20,035 bases of DNA, taken from IMG/VR virus record IMGVR_UViG_3300046536_000506, positions 1 through 20,035 of that record, one strand, 5' to 3'. The notes below the pieces were generated by a model. The model was not told the origin of the DNA and made no database searches. It saw nothing but the letters and a program-made list of their open reading frames with translations. Source of the DNA: a virus. Positions within the stretch are counted from its first letter, which is position 1. Each line of letters begins with the position of its first letter. A program made the translations under genes and the position numbers. This document shows positions 1 through 6,426 of this stretch, one piece after another.

Positions 1-542
1 AGGGTCGTCAGGATGCGCCGCGGCACCGGGGATGCCGGCACGCCCCGCTCGGTGGCGTAGGTCTGGCGAGCCTTGAGACCATTGAGAATGTCGACCAGCG
101 CCTTCGGCGGGCTCTCGAGGAGCTCGACGAACTGGCGGGTCCGCGGGGAGAGGCGGGCAAGCTGCTTGTGCCGGCGATCGTTGAGCTCCAGGAGCTCGTC
201 GGCGCGATCGGCGCCCTGGTCGGCGAAGATGTCGTGCAGGCTGCCGCTGTCGTCTTCGCCACGCGAGGCATCGAACTCCAGGTGGGACCCGTTGTGTTCC
301 CGAAGCTCCTTCTCGACCCAGCGGTTGATGTGGTTGCGCATGCCTGTGCGCAGATAGGCCAGGAACGGCACGCCGGCTGCCTCATCCCAGGACCGGCTGG
401 CTTGCACCCAGGCGATCGAGCATTCCGAAATGACGTCCTCGATGCTGATCACCGATCCGGCCGCGGTCACCCGGCGCATCACGCGCGAGGCGAACGAGCG
501 AATAGCGGGCATCGAGTCCTCGATACGGAGAACCATGTTCAT
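1..542 (-). CDS. Sigma-70-like RNA polymerase sigma factor, 3' end cut by window edge
   Basis: The reading frame starts at an ATG at 542 (second in-frame ATG at 536), preceded by GGAG a few bases upstream, and runs off the left edge after 180 codons. Residues about 32-75 resemble sigma region 2: a helix containing EDVISECSIAWVQA, then FLAYLRTGMRNHINRWVEKE, which has the F-x-x-Y-L-R pattern of the core-binding and -10-binding helices of small sigma factors. A C-terminal part with LSPRTRQFVELL could be the start of a region 4-like segment. Phage and ECF-like sigma factors redirect host RNA polymerase to phage promoters; that role is inferred. The gene lies 15 bp after the CobS-like gene stop and is probably co-transcribed with it. 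A different helical regulator cannot be excluded because the C-terminus is missing. Confidence 0.62.
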   Translation of the reverse strand, partial: MNMVLRIEDSMPAIRSFASRVMRRVTAAGSVISIEDVISECSIAWVQASRSWDEAAGVPFLAYLRTGMRNHINRWVEKELREHNGSHLEFDASRGEDDSGSLHDIFADQGADRADELLELNDRRHKQLARLSPRTRQFVELLESPPKALVDILNGLKARQTYATERGVPASPVPRRILTT

Positions 543-557
543 CACTCCGCTCCGCCC

Positions 558-1742
558 TTAGCCGAACAGCCGCTGGGCATACTGGTCGACGACCTCGCGA
601 TCCGTCGACGACAGGCGGTTCGCGAACGCCAGAGCCAGGCCCTCGCGCCAGTTGCCGCCGGTGACGACACCGAACAGCGCGGCGTTGATCAGTTCGCGCG
701 GGCTCACCACGTTGCTGATCTGGCCTCCGGTGAAGGCTTTGCGGATCTCGGTCGCATACTGGATGATCTTGTTGGCTTCCTGCATGCGGATGCCCGACTT
801 GCCGGCGACGACCGCGGCTTCGATGTTCGCGGGCATGTAGCCGACCTTCTTGGTGACGGCGAAGCGCGAGTAGTTCGCGGCATTCTGGATCTGGGTGCCC
901 TGATAGAGGCCCGTCTCGTCGCCGCCGCCGTTGGTGTTGCCGGTCGCAACGAAGCGGAAGTTCGGGTGCGGCTCGACGACGCGCCACTCGGGCGGGGCGT
1001 CCTTGATGACGAGCGCCTTGCCTTCCATCACCGGCTGGTAGGCAGCGAGCACGCTCGGCATGCCGAAATCGTATTCGTCGGCGCAGTAGACCCAGCCGTA
1101 TTTCATGGCGAGGGCGAGGGGACCGGGGTTGAACTTCGTGACGGCGTGGACGTGCTCCTTGCCGTCGGAGCCGATGATGATCTCCTGCACCACGATGTAT
1201 TGGCCCAGGATGTGCGCCTCTTCGGTGTTGACCGTGTGCTGCACGCGATGGAAGGGGCGGCCTGTGCGGGCACAAACCTGTTCCCAAGCGGTCGTCTTGC
1301 CGGTGCCGTGCGGACCCCAGAACAGCGCGGGCTTGTTGAGCTCGAGCGCCATCAGGGCGATCTTGGTGAGGTCGACGTCGAAGATGTAGTCCGCGTCGAT
1401 CTTGGGCAGCCAGGCAAGGGTGTCGGCGTCATAGTCGGAGCGCTCGAACACGCGCGCGTCCATGACCTTGCCCTGGGTGTTGGTGACGTTCTTCGGGTCG
1501 AAGCCGAAGATCTCGGTGAGCGGCTGGCGCGGGCCGGCGCTGGCCTTCTCGGCCGCCTTCTGCGCGCGCTTGAGCCGGATGGCGTCTTTGGCTGTCTCGG
1601 AAAGGAGCGGCGCGTTCGGGAACTGCGCCTGGTAGTCGGCGAGGGTGACGGTCGGGTGGTTCTTCGAGAGATGGAGCTCGATCGAGTGAACCATCGCGCT
1701 GTCAAGCTCGCACTTGATCTTCGCCTTGCTGTTATCGCTCAT
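558..1742 (-). CDS. CobS-like (MoxR/cobaltochelatase family) AAA+ ATPase
   Basis: A 394-residue AAA+ ATPase. The Walker A motif GPHGTGKT is at residues 143-150, Walker B VYCADEYDF at about 218-226 (D222, E223), sensor 1 ATGN at 266-269, and a possible arginine finger in YSRF near 293. The segment after sensor 1 (GGGDETGLYQGTQIQNAA) is typical of CobS, the ATPase subunit of aerobic cobaltochelatase. Phages often carry a CobS-like/CobT-like pair with no cobalamin genes around, and none are visible here, so a chaperone-like remodelling role with the VWA protein at 2179-4791 is more likely than cobalt insertion. The N-terminal 100 residues are an extra region compared with cellular CobS of about 330 residues. 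The start codon follows a GC-rich leader with only a weak GGGG. Two palindromic operators (1783 and 1805) lie in its promoter. Confidence 0.88.
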   Translation of the reverse strand: MSDNSKAKIKCELDSAMVHSIELHLSKNHPTVTLADYQAQFPNAPLLSETAKDAIRLKRAQKAAEKASAGPRQPLTEIFGFDPKNVTNTQGKVMDARVFERSDYDADTLAWLPKIDADYIFDVDLTKIALMALELNKPALFWGPHGTGKTTAWEQVCARTGRPFHRVQHTVNTEEAHILGQYIVVQEIIIGSDGKEHVHAVTKFNPGPLALAMKYGWVYCADEYDFGMPSVLAAYQPVMEGKALVIKDAPPEWRVVEPHPNFRFVATGNTNGGGDETGLYQGTQIQNAANYSRFAVTKKVGYMPANIEAAVVAGKSGIRMQEANKIIQYATEIRKAFTGGQISNVVSPRELINAALFGVVTGGNWREGLALAFANRLSSTDREVVDQYAQRLFG

Positions 1743-1776
1743 TGTTGACCCCGTGTGCTGTGCTGCTGATTTGTTA

Positions 1777-1805
1777 GATATAAGTCAAAACTGACTGGAA
1801 AACAA
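1777..1805 (-). promoter_or_regulatory. Promoter of CobS-like gene with operator in the spacer
   Basis: On the minus strand a -35-like TTGTTT (1800-1805) and a -10-like TATATC (1777-1782) are separated by 17 bp, and the palindrome AGTCAAAACTGACT (1783-1796) fills the spacer. Binding of a dimeric protein here would block RNA polymerase. The elements match the sigma-70 consensus only partly, so the promoter is inferred from geometry and from the same arrangement at other genes. Confidence 0.6.
1783..1796. promoter_or_regulatory. Palindromic operator copy 1, AGTCAAAACTGACT
   Basis: A 14-bp dyad with arms AGTCA/TGACT, a member of the window-wide AGTCAGNNCTGACT family. Its centre is 22 bp from copy 2, which is two DNA helical turns, so two dimers could bind the same face of the DNA. 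Confidence 0.8.
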
Positions 1806-1818
1806 GTCAGAACTGACT
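1805..1818. promoter_or_regulatory. Palindromic operator copy 2, AGTCAGAACTGACT
   Basis: This second dyad upstream of the CobS-like gene has arms extended to AAGTCAG...CTGACTT, and it touches the proposed -35 element. It is the only place in the window with two full copies in tandem. Confidence 0.8.
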
Positions 1819-1849
1819 TTATGGGGTAGGGACGTTTAAGGGAGCTCGG

Positions 1850-2071
1850 TCAGTCGAACTCGCCAAGGAGGTCGCCAAACATGAAGCATGGGACCCGTGG
1901 TTGTGGATCGGGCATGGCGTAGGCGCAGTCGGCGCAGTGGATCGCCCGCTTGTCGCCGATGAAGGCTTCATCGCATTTGTGGCAGCGCGAGACGTAGCCG
2001 CCTGGCGCCCAGCCAAATCGCTGCGGGCGCTCGTCAAGCTTCCAATTCAAGGGAAATGCTGCTCGGGCCAT
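1850..2071 (-). CDS. Small zinc-finger protein of phage type
   Basis: A 73-residue protein with two CxxC pairs: CHKC near residue 30 and CADC near residue 46, separated by AFIGDKRAIH. This is a zinc-ribbon-like knuckle. The pattern W-x-P-G-G-Y-x-S-R-C-x-x-C followed by F-x-G-D-K-R-A is familiar from short hypothetical proteins of many tailed phages, whose function is unknown. The ATG at 2071 is preceded by a strong GGAGG, which overlaps the stop codon region of the upstream membrane peptide gene, so the two are translationally linked. It is the last gene of the CobT-like operon before the CobS-like promoter. Confidence 0.8.
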   Translation of the reverse strand: MARAAFPLNWKLDERPQRFGWAPGGYVSRCHKCDEAFIGDKRAIHCADCAYAMPDPQPRVPCFMFGDLLGEFD

Positions 2072-2074
2072 GGG

Positions 2075-2182
2075 CTAACCTCCGATGCTGGCGCGGATGG
2101 GCACTGCGGGAATATGGTCGAGCACCACGTAGATCACGACCAGACAGACGAGAACGATTAGGGCGGCCTTCACGTTGATCAC
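2075..2182 (-). CDS. 35-residue single-span membrane peptide
   Basis: A GTG start at 2182 overlaps the TGA stop of the CobT-like gene as GTGA, and the frame ends in TAG at 2075-2077, directly before the next gene. The product begins MINVKAALIV and has a hydrophobic stretch of about 18 residues (AALIVLVCLVVIYVVL), long enough to cross a membrane once, followed by a short polar tail DHIPAVPIRA. The tight coupling on both sides and the clean hydrophobic helix argue that it is a real gene. No function is recognised. Small membrane peptides are common in phages, for example as accessory lysis or membrane proteins, but nothing here selects between these. Confidence 0.62.
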   Translation of the reverse strand: MINVKAALIVLVCLVVIYVVLDHIPAVPIRASIGG

Positions 2183-4791
2183 GGCAGCAGGATCCTCTTC
2201 AGTTCGGCCATCACGGCCTTCGGCAGTTCGTTGAGTTCGTTCAGGACGACGCACTTCGGATAGAAGGTGCGAACCGCGTCGCTTAGAATGCCGACGCCGA
2301 CCGTCTCGATCTTCGCCTTCTCGCACTCCTCGACCGCCTTATGGAGATCCGAGTAGATTTCGTCCGAGAAGTTGGACATGCCGGCGGGGTGACCATCGGA
2401 CAGCACGATCAGCACCTTGCGGGGCTCAGGGCGCAGCATCAGGCGCTGACCGGCGTAGCGCACGGACTCGCCGTCGGTGTTGCCTTGCATCGAGCAGGTG
2501 AACGGGGCGGCCGCGAAGCGACGCTTCACCTCCGGCGTGACCCGCTCGTCGAATGCCTTGTAGATCGGCAGATAGAGGGCGCCCATGCGGGAGAACTCGC
2601 GTCCGATGCGCTCCTCTTCCGCTCGCTGCTCCTCGATCCACTCGTAGCCCTTGAAGCCCCGCGGGGGCATCGTGGTGAACCCGGTGACCTCGTGCTTGAT
2701 GTTGACCCGCTGCAAGGTCTGCGACAGCGCGTAGCCTGCGGCCATCGCGACGGTCATCTTGCCGCGTTCGTCCATCGAGCCTGAATTGTCGATCAGGAGC
2801 GAGACGGCCGTCTCCTGCGACTTGTGCTCGTGGACGCGGCGGAACACGCGGTCGTCGCCGGTAGCGAGCCGATGCAGCGAGCCGGAGTGCAGGCGACCCG
2901 AACGATAGCCGGGGACCTTGAGCACCTGGCTGCGCGCGGCCATCATGCGCTCGATGTCCTTTTGCATCGGCGCGACCATGTGACCGGTGCGCTCGTCGAG
3001 CTCCACGACCAGATCGCTGACCTTCTTGGTCACGCGCTCGTAGCGGCGACCGATTTGCATTTCCTTGGTGACGGTCTCGTTGCCGTCCGGCGCCGGGAAC
3101 TTCTCGTGGACGTCCCAGTCGCGGGTGTAGACGCGATAGTCCAGGCCCTTGATGTTCCGCGTTGCCTCGTTGGTCACGATCATGGCGATCGCTGTCGCCA
3201 GGTCCGGGCCCAAATTCTCGATGTCCGCGCCCTGGAACGGGCTGCTCTCCGGCGCCTGCTCGAGTTCGGCGTTGGTGACTTCGGCCTCGTCCTCTGCGTC
3301 GGCTTTCTCGCCGGCCGCGCGGGACCCACCGTCGTCCTGGCCCTCTTCGTCGTCAGCCTCGGAGCCTACTTCGCCGTCGGCTTCCTCGCTGCTTTCGCCC
3401 TGTTCTTCAGGCGAACCCTCATCTTCGCCGTGTGCGCCTTCAGAACCGTCAGCGTCATCGGCCTCGTCGGTGTCATTGTCACCACTTGGATCCTTGGAGC
3501 CGGAACCACCCTTGGCGCCGTCTTTCTCCTCCTCGGCATCTCCTTCGTCGTCGCCGGCAGCATCATCGCCATCAGCATCGTCGCCTTCATCTTGATCGTC
3601 CTTCGAGGAGCCAGATGGCCCGCCAGCCTGATCGTCGCCGTCGCCATCCTCCGTGTCATCATCTTCTCCGTCGTCGGCGTCGCCTTCGCCCGCTTCATCA
3701 CCGTCGGCCAGTTCGTCCTCGTCCTGATCGTCGTCGCGTCCGCCAGCGCCCGCCTGGTCGCCTTCGGCATCGGCGTCTTCAGCATCGCCTTCTCCAGCGT
3801 CCTGATCATCGCCGGCTTCACCCTCGGCTTCCTTGCCTTCTTCGCCATCTTTCTCACCCTCTCCGATATCGCCGTCGTCGCCGGCCTCGTTCTCCTGGTC
3901 AGCCGGCTGCTCCTCGTCCGACTGTTCGCCGTCCGAGCCCTTGTCGTCTTCGTCCTCGGGCTTGTCCTGGTTGTTGCCTTCGCCGTCGGCATCGTCCGAC
4001 TTCTCGCTGTCGGACTGCTCGTCGTCCTTCTTCTCCTGCTCCTTCATCTCCTCATTGATGGCGTCGGCCATCGAGGGCTGCGGCGGGGGCGGGGGAGGCG
4101 GCTCGGGGTGGATGATGTCGAACAGGATCTTGGCGAGCTCGAGGGCTTCCCACGAATCCTTGATCCGGGCGAAGCGCGCCTTGTCGCTGTCCGGAACAGC
4201 CTTGACCAGCGCCGCGACCAGCGGGTCCTTGTCGTAGCCATTATCGACGATCAGGTCGGTGAATTTCTGCTGGCCCGCCCAAGAGCGCACCAGCGGCACG
4301 ACGATGCAGCCGAAGCGATCCTGCGGCGTCTTTGCGTTCTCGATGCCGGGCTTGCAGATGCGGTTGATGAAGACGTCGTGGAGCTTGTCGATGTTGTAGG
4401 CCGAGCCCTTGAAGCGCTTGGCCATTGCGGCCTCGACGAAGGGGTCCTCGACGATGTTGTGGAGCTGGTCGAGACGCTGTGCGCCGGCCTTGGGCGTCAT
4501 GCCGCGGCTCGGGCCAAGCTTCGCGCCAATCACGAGGGACTCGGCGACTGCGTCCCAGTCGGTGTCGAGGACGTGACCGAGTTCGTGGTCGATGAAGCCC
4601 TGGACCGCGAAGATCAGGGCTTCATCTGCGTTGTCAGGCAGATGGGGAATGTTGACCTGGATCGGCTTCCGGGTCTTCGGATCGGTTCGAACAAAGGCCT
4701 GCGCGCCGACTTGCGTCACTGCGATGCCGCGCGATGCGATCATCGGAATGAGCTTCTTAACAACCTCGCGAAGTCGCTGGACTTTGTTCAT
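2179..4791 (-). CDS. CobT-like VWA protein with HELGH motif and long acidic linker
   Basis: An 870-residue protein in three parts. The N-terminal domain (1-230) has a zincin-like HELGH at residues 69-73 in FIDHELGHVLDTDW. A proline run (230-238) leads into an extremely Asp/Glu/Gly-rich low-complexity linker (about 250-515). The C-terminal domain (about 517-870) carries a von Willebrand A fold with MIDAS motif DNSGS at 668-672 and a second Asp in VLSDGHP near 799. This matches the CobT subunit of cobaltochelatase, which works with CobS, but it is larger than cellular CobT (roughly 630 residues) because of the linker. With the CobS-like ATPase it probably forms a MoxR/VWA-type remodelling complex. 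No purine-rich ribosome binding site is evident before the ATG at 4791; the leader shares a sequence with the CobS-like leader. It has its own operator-bearing promoter. Confidence 0.87.
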   Translation of the reverse strand: MNKVQRLREVVKKLIPMIASRGIAVTQVGAQAFVRTDPKTRKPIQVNIPHLPDNADEALIFAVQGFIDHELGHVLDTDWDAVAESLVIGAKLGPSRGMTPKAGAQRLDQLHNIVEDPFVEAAMAKRFKGSAYNIDKLHDVFINRICKPGIENAKTPQDRFGCIVVPLVRSWAGQQKFTDLIVDNGYDKDPLVAALVKAVPDSDKARFARIKDSWEALELAKILFDIIHPEPPPPPPPQPSMADAINEEMKEQEKKDDEQSDSEKSDDADGEGNNQDKPEDEDDKGSDGEQSDEEQPADQENEAGDDGDIGEGEKDGEEGKEAEGEAGDDQDAGEGDAEDADAEGDQAGAGGRDDDQDEDELADGDEAGEGDADDGEDDDTEDGDGDDQAGGPSGSSKDDQDEGDDADGDDAAGDDEGDAEEEKDGAKGGSGSKDPSGDNDTDEADDADGSEGAHGEDEGSPEEQGESSEEADGEVGSEADDEEGQDDGGSRAAGEKADAEDEAEVTNAELEQAPESSPFQGADIENLGPDLATAIAMIVTNEATRNIKGLDYRVYTRDWDVHEKFPAPDGNETVTKEMQIGRRYERVTKKVSDLVVELDERTGHMVAPMQKDIERMMAARSQVLKVPGYRSGRLHSGSLHRLATGDDRVFRRVHEHKSQETAVSLLIDNSGSMDERGKMTVAMAAGYALSQTLQRVNIKHEVTGFTTMPPRGFKGYEWIEEQRAEEERIGREFSRMGALYLPIYKAFDERVTPEVKRRFAAAPFTCSMQGNTDGESVRYAGQRLMLRPEPRKVLIVLSDGHPAGMSNFSDEIYSDLHKAVEECEKAKIETVGVGILSDAVRTFYPKCVVLNELNELPKAVMAELKRILLP

Positions 4792-4815
4792 CTGTGCTGT
4801 GCTCTGCTGCCTGTA

Positions 4816-4829
4816 AGTCAGAAGTGACT
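4816..4829. promoter_or_regulatory. Palindromic operator copy 3, AGTCAGAAGTGACT
   Basis: This dyad lies between the CobT-like start (4791) and the stop of the small gene at 4841. It has one arm mismatch in the inner GNNC positions. The flanking TAAGTCAG...TGACTGTAAC matches the copies at 9590 and 19440. Promoter elements around it are poor matches to sigma-70 (TACAGG as -10). Confidence 0.75.
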
Positions 4830-4840
4830 GTAACGAGAAG

Positions 4841-5068
4841 CTACAGCGTCAACTCTTGGATTACAATTGGCACGAGCCTGGAAAGATCAGCCGAGGAGAT
4901 GACGGCGGCCTCCCAAGGCGGGATGGTGATATGGATCGCGCCGAGATCGGGGTGAATCCCACTAAACACAGTGCACGCCTTGCCCTCATGAGTAGTCTTG
5001 TCGGTCAGTTCTTCCGCAATTTCATAGGCACGTTCAATCGAGATTTCGGTGATGCGAGTTGAGGGCAT
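4841..5068 (-). CDS. Hypothetical 75-residue protein
   Basis: A short mixed alpha/beta protein beginning MPSTRITEIS, with an amphipathic N-terminal helix (ERAYEIAEELTDKT) and a beta-like GAIHITIPPW segment. I do not recognise a family. It has no signal peptide, membrane span or Cys motif. It is supported by its own promoter with an operator copy at 5106 and a good -35 (CTGACA), and by ending just before the CobT-like promoter. The ribosome binding site is weak (GGTAAAAGC before the ATG). A spurious frame is possible but unlikely given the promoter placement. Confidence 0.62.
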   Translation of the reverse strand: MPSTRITEISIERAYEIAEELTDKTTHEGKACTVFSGIHPDLGAIHITIPPWEAAVISSADLSRLVPIVIQELTL

Positions 5069-5099
5069 GCTTTTACCGCTATTCCTATGCTGGGTTTAA

Positions 5100-5127
5100 G
5101 GATTAAGTCAGTGCTGACTGTTGTCAG
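5100..5127 (-). promoter_or_regulatory. Promoter with operator copy 4 in the spacer
   Basis: On the minus strand CTGACA (5122-5127, five of six consensus -35 bases) and TAATCC (5100-5105) are separated by 16 bp. The spacer holds the perfect dyad AGTCAGTGCTGACT at 5106-5119. It faces the gene at 4841-5068. Confidence 0.65.
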
Positions 5128-5138
5128 TTGGCACAAAT

Positions 5139-5171
5139 TAGGCGGCCACGCAAGTGGGGCGGGACCGCCTA
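5139..5171 (-). terminator. Probable terminator of the XRE regulator gene
   Basis: Arms TAGGCGG (5139-5145) and CCGCCTA (5165-5171) form a 7-bp stem. Inside it CCAC-TTGC-GTGG forms a second short stem. On the minus strand it is followed by ATTTGTG, a weak T-tract. It lies 32 bp past the stop of the regulator gene and before the next promoter, where a terminator is expected. Confidence 0.5.
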
Positions 5172-5202
5172 GTTCTGCCCGAGGAGCGCTCGAGTTTCGC
5201 CT

Positions 5203-5637
5203 CTACTCTTTGAACGCCGCTCGTAGTTTCGTCTCAACGTCGCGAGACAAAGAGGGATCCGAGTTCTTGGACACGCTACGGACGAACTCGATGATTTCGG
5301 TTTCGTTCTTCGTCAGCGGAGTGCCGAAGATCTGAGCGATCGCGTCAGCCGCGTCCGGCCACTGCTGATGCATCACCAGGCGGAAAAGGAAACCGGCGTC
5401 GACATTCAGCGCCTTGGCAAGCGCCGGCACCTTGTCCAGAGGCACCTTCATGGTGCCCTTGGACATCATGTTGACCGGGTTCGGTTTGTCGTAGCCGATG
5501 GCCAACGCAATGTCGCGCTGGGTCTTTCCCATCGACTTTGCAATGTCGAGCTGGGCCGCGAGAAAGTCGTGGATTTTGATCCCCGACGCCGTCTTAGGAC
5601 TTTTGGACACTCTCGCGCCCTCCATTGTAGACAACAT
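5203..5637 (-). CDS. XRE-family helix-turn-helix regulator, candidate phage repressor
   Basis: A 144-residue DNA-binding protein. Residues about 37-82 form an XRE/Cro-type helix-turn-helix (GKTQRDIALAIGYDKPNPVN, then MMSKGTMKVPLDKVPALAKAL). A C-terminal helical part (95-144) has no S24 peptidase signature, so it would not self-cleave like CI or LexA. The start at 5637 has GGAG 10 bases upstream; a later ATG at 5625 lacks any. The gene is divergent from the plasmid-type block at 6102 and sits beside the palindrome-rich control region, as expected for a maintenance or lysogeny regulator. It is the only XRE-type protein in the window and therefore the best local candidate for binding the AGTCAGNNCTGACT operators, one of which lies 168 bp upstream. 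That link is inference. Confidence 0.78.
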   Translation of the reverse strand: MLSTMEGARVSKSPKTASGIKIHDFLAAQLDIAKSMGKTQRDIALAIGYDKPNPVNMMSKGTMKVPLDKVPALAKALNVDAGFLFRLVMHQQWPDAADAIAQIFGTPLTKNETEIIEFVRSVSKNSDPSLSRDVETKLRAAFKE

Positions 5638-5713
5638 AAAATTTCTTCTCCTCGATGGCGGTTGCCGCGCCGCAATGGTTGCTCTCTAGTTGTCGCCCCG
5701 GCTTCTTGTTTGC

Positions 5714-5725
5714 ATTTGCGCAAAT
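5714..5725. promoter_or_regulatory. Perfect palindrome ATTTGCGCAAAT
   Basis: A 12-bp perfect dyad about 77 bp before the regulator start codon. The core TTGCGCAA also occurs at 9707-9714, again near a member of the AGTCA palindrome family (9723). It may be a second regulator's site. Confidence 0.4.
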
Positions 5726-5804
5726 AATCTGAGCGACAATGACGATATAGCAGAGCGATGACGGCTTTCTTGTCGGAGCAAGTTGGGAGTTGCAACTTCC
5801 ATCT

Positions 5805-5818
5805 AGTCAATGCTGACT
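5805..5818. promoter_or_regulatory. Palindromic operator copy 5, AGTCAATGCTGACT
   Basis: This dyad lies in the divergent control region upstream of the XRE regulator. No good -10 follows it on either strand, unlike most copies. It could serve autoregulation of the regulator or regulation of the divergent genes. Confidence 0.65.
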
Positions 5819-5915
5819 TCGCGAAAACTGTTCCAGTTCGCGCCACAAGTCAATAGCTGGCATGTGTAAAACTTAAAATGCCTATATGTTTCAATGGCTT
5901 ACGGCGAAAATATTC

Positions 5916-5931
5916 CATAACGGATGTTATG
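5916..5931. promoter_or_regulatory. Inverted repeat CATAAC-N4-GTTATG
   Basis: Perfect 6-bp arms with a 4-bp centre lie in the most AT-rich part of the control region. This arrangement suits a dimeric DNA-binding protein. The binder is unknown; the ribbon-helix-helix protein downstream is one possibility. Confidence 0.35.
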
Positions 5932-6076
5932 CGAAGTTCAGTTCTGTAATAGTGGTGTAATGAAACGCCAACCCTAGCTTGATGTCGGCACTTATACAAC
6001 CGGCCTGATTCGGACCTCCTGCACACAGGAACAGGTTCTGGCAAGGCCTTGGTAATAGTCCCGAATCATGACAATC

Positions 6077-6092
6077 CTCGTAACGTAACGAG
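6077..6092. promoter_or_regulatory. Dyad CTCGTAACGTAACGAG at the start of the RHH gene
   Basis: Arms CTCGT and ACGAG flank a repeated CGTAA unit. The dyad overlaps the start of the ribosome binding site (GAGAGG) of the gene at 6102. Ribbon-helix-helix proteins usually bind short repeats at their own promoters, so autoregulation is a reasonable inference. Confidence 0.4.
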
Positions 6093-6101
6093 AGGAATGC
6101 C

Positions 6102-6311
6102 ATGGCGGACTTTGGTGGACCCCAGCGTGTGAAGAAGCTGCGCGAGCGGCGCGCGGCCGAGGGCTACGTCGAGACCAACATCTCGATCCCAAAGGAAGTC
6201 CGCGAGGTCATCGACAGTAAGGTTGCGTCAGGTGCGTATGAGAGCCGGCGATGGGCAATCATCGACGCGCTACAGAAGGTTTTTCTGCAACAGGAACAGC
6301 AATCTAGGTAA
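6102..6311 (+). CDS. Ribbon-helix-helix DNA-binding protein
   Basis: A 69-residue basic protein. The beta strand YVETNISIPKEVREVID (about 24-40) followed by two helices (KVASGAYESRRWAIIDALQKVFLQQ) is the CopG/Arc/ParD-like ribbon-helix-helix pattern. The start at 6102 has GAGAGG upstream. It is the first gene of the plus-strand block and ends just before the repC leader. RHH proteins in plasmids act as copy-number repressors (CopG), partition factors (ParG-like) or antitoxins. No toxin or ParA gene is next to it, so a role in controlling repC or its own promoter is favoured, as inference. Confidence 0.75.
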   Translation: MADFGGPQRVKKLRERRAAEGYVETNISIPKEVREVIDSKVASGAYESRRWAIIDALQKVFLQQEQQSR

Positions 6312-6391
6312 GCAAAAGGCCCCTGAAGCTGGACACTTCAGAGGCCTTGGTAGCATTAGCCCAGTTGGCACTGGGAGCGCAAACAGCACAC
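6312..6391 (-). ncRNA. Candidate counter-transcribed RNA against the repC leader
   Basis: A minus-strand promoter with TTGACA (6421-6426), a 17-bp spacer and CATAAG (6398-6403) would start transcription near 6391. The transcript would fold CCCAGT-GCCA-ACTGGG (6360-6375) and end at the terminator hairpin at 6315-6348, giving about 80 nt antisense to the repC leader. In repABC plasmids a small ctRNA encoded opposite the repB-repC interval represses repC and sets incompatibility. The start and end points are estimated from sequence. Confidence 0.7.
6315..6348 (-). terminator. Rho-independent terminator of the candidate ctRNA
   Basis: A 13-position stem AAGGCCTCTGAAG/CTTCAGGGGCCTT with one mismatch and a 7-nt loop is followed on the minus strand by TTTTGCTT. 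The A-run on the plus side and lack of a T-run there show that it works mainly leftward. It may also weakly stop transcription from the RHH gene. Confidence 0.7.
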
Positions 6392-6397
6392 GCCCTC

Positions 6398-6426
6398 CTT
6401 ATGCCAACTCTTTGATTCGGTGTCAA
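6398..6426 (-). promoter_or_regulatory. Antisense promoter opposite the repC leader
   Basis: A perfect -35 TTGACA (6421-6426), exact 17-bp spacing and -10 CATAAG (6398-6403, four of six bases) point leftward, away from repC. It is the best consensus -35 in the window. No reading frame begins downstream on that strand. Confidence 0.72.

Larger units (their letters stand above)
5638..6101. other. 464-bp AT-richer divergent control region without a gene
   Basis: It separates the leftward regulator and the rightward ribbon-helix-helix gene. It holds several dyads: ATTTGCGCAAAT (5714-5725), AGTTGCAACT (5788-5797), operator copy 5 (5805-5818), CATAAC-4-GTTATG (5916-5931) and the imperfect dyad at 6077-6092. 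Roughly 5855-6000 is clearly richer in A+T than the surroundings. I see no credible coding frame. It could hold regulator promoters, partition sites or replication sites. Confidence 0.6.

Noticed and set aside
168-1748. Long plus-strand open frame opposite the CobS-like gene
   Set aside because: It is antisense to a gene with intact AAA+ motifs; long opposite frames are expected at this GC content.
2824-4827. Long plus-strand frame with many apparent membrane spans
   Set aside because: It mirrors the Asp/Glu-rich linker of the CobT-like gene (GAC/GAG read backwards as Val/Leu/Phe codons); no RBS or promoter.
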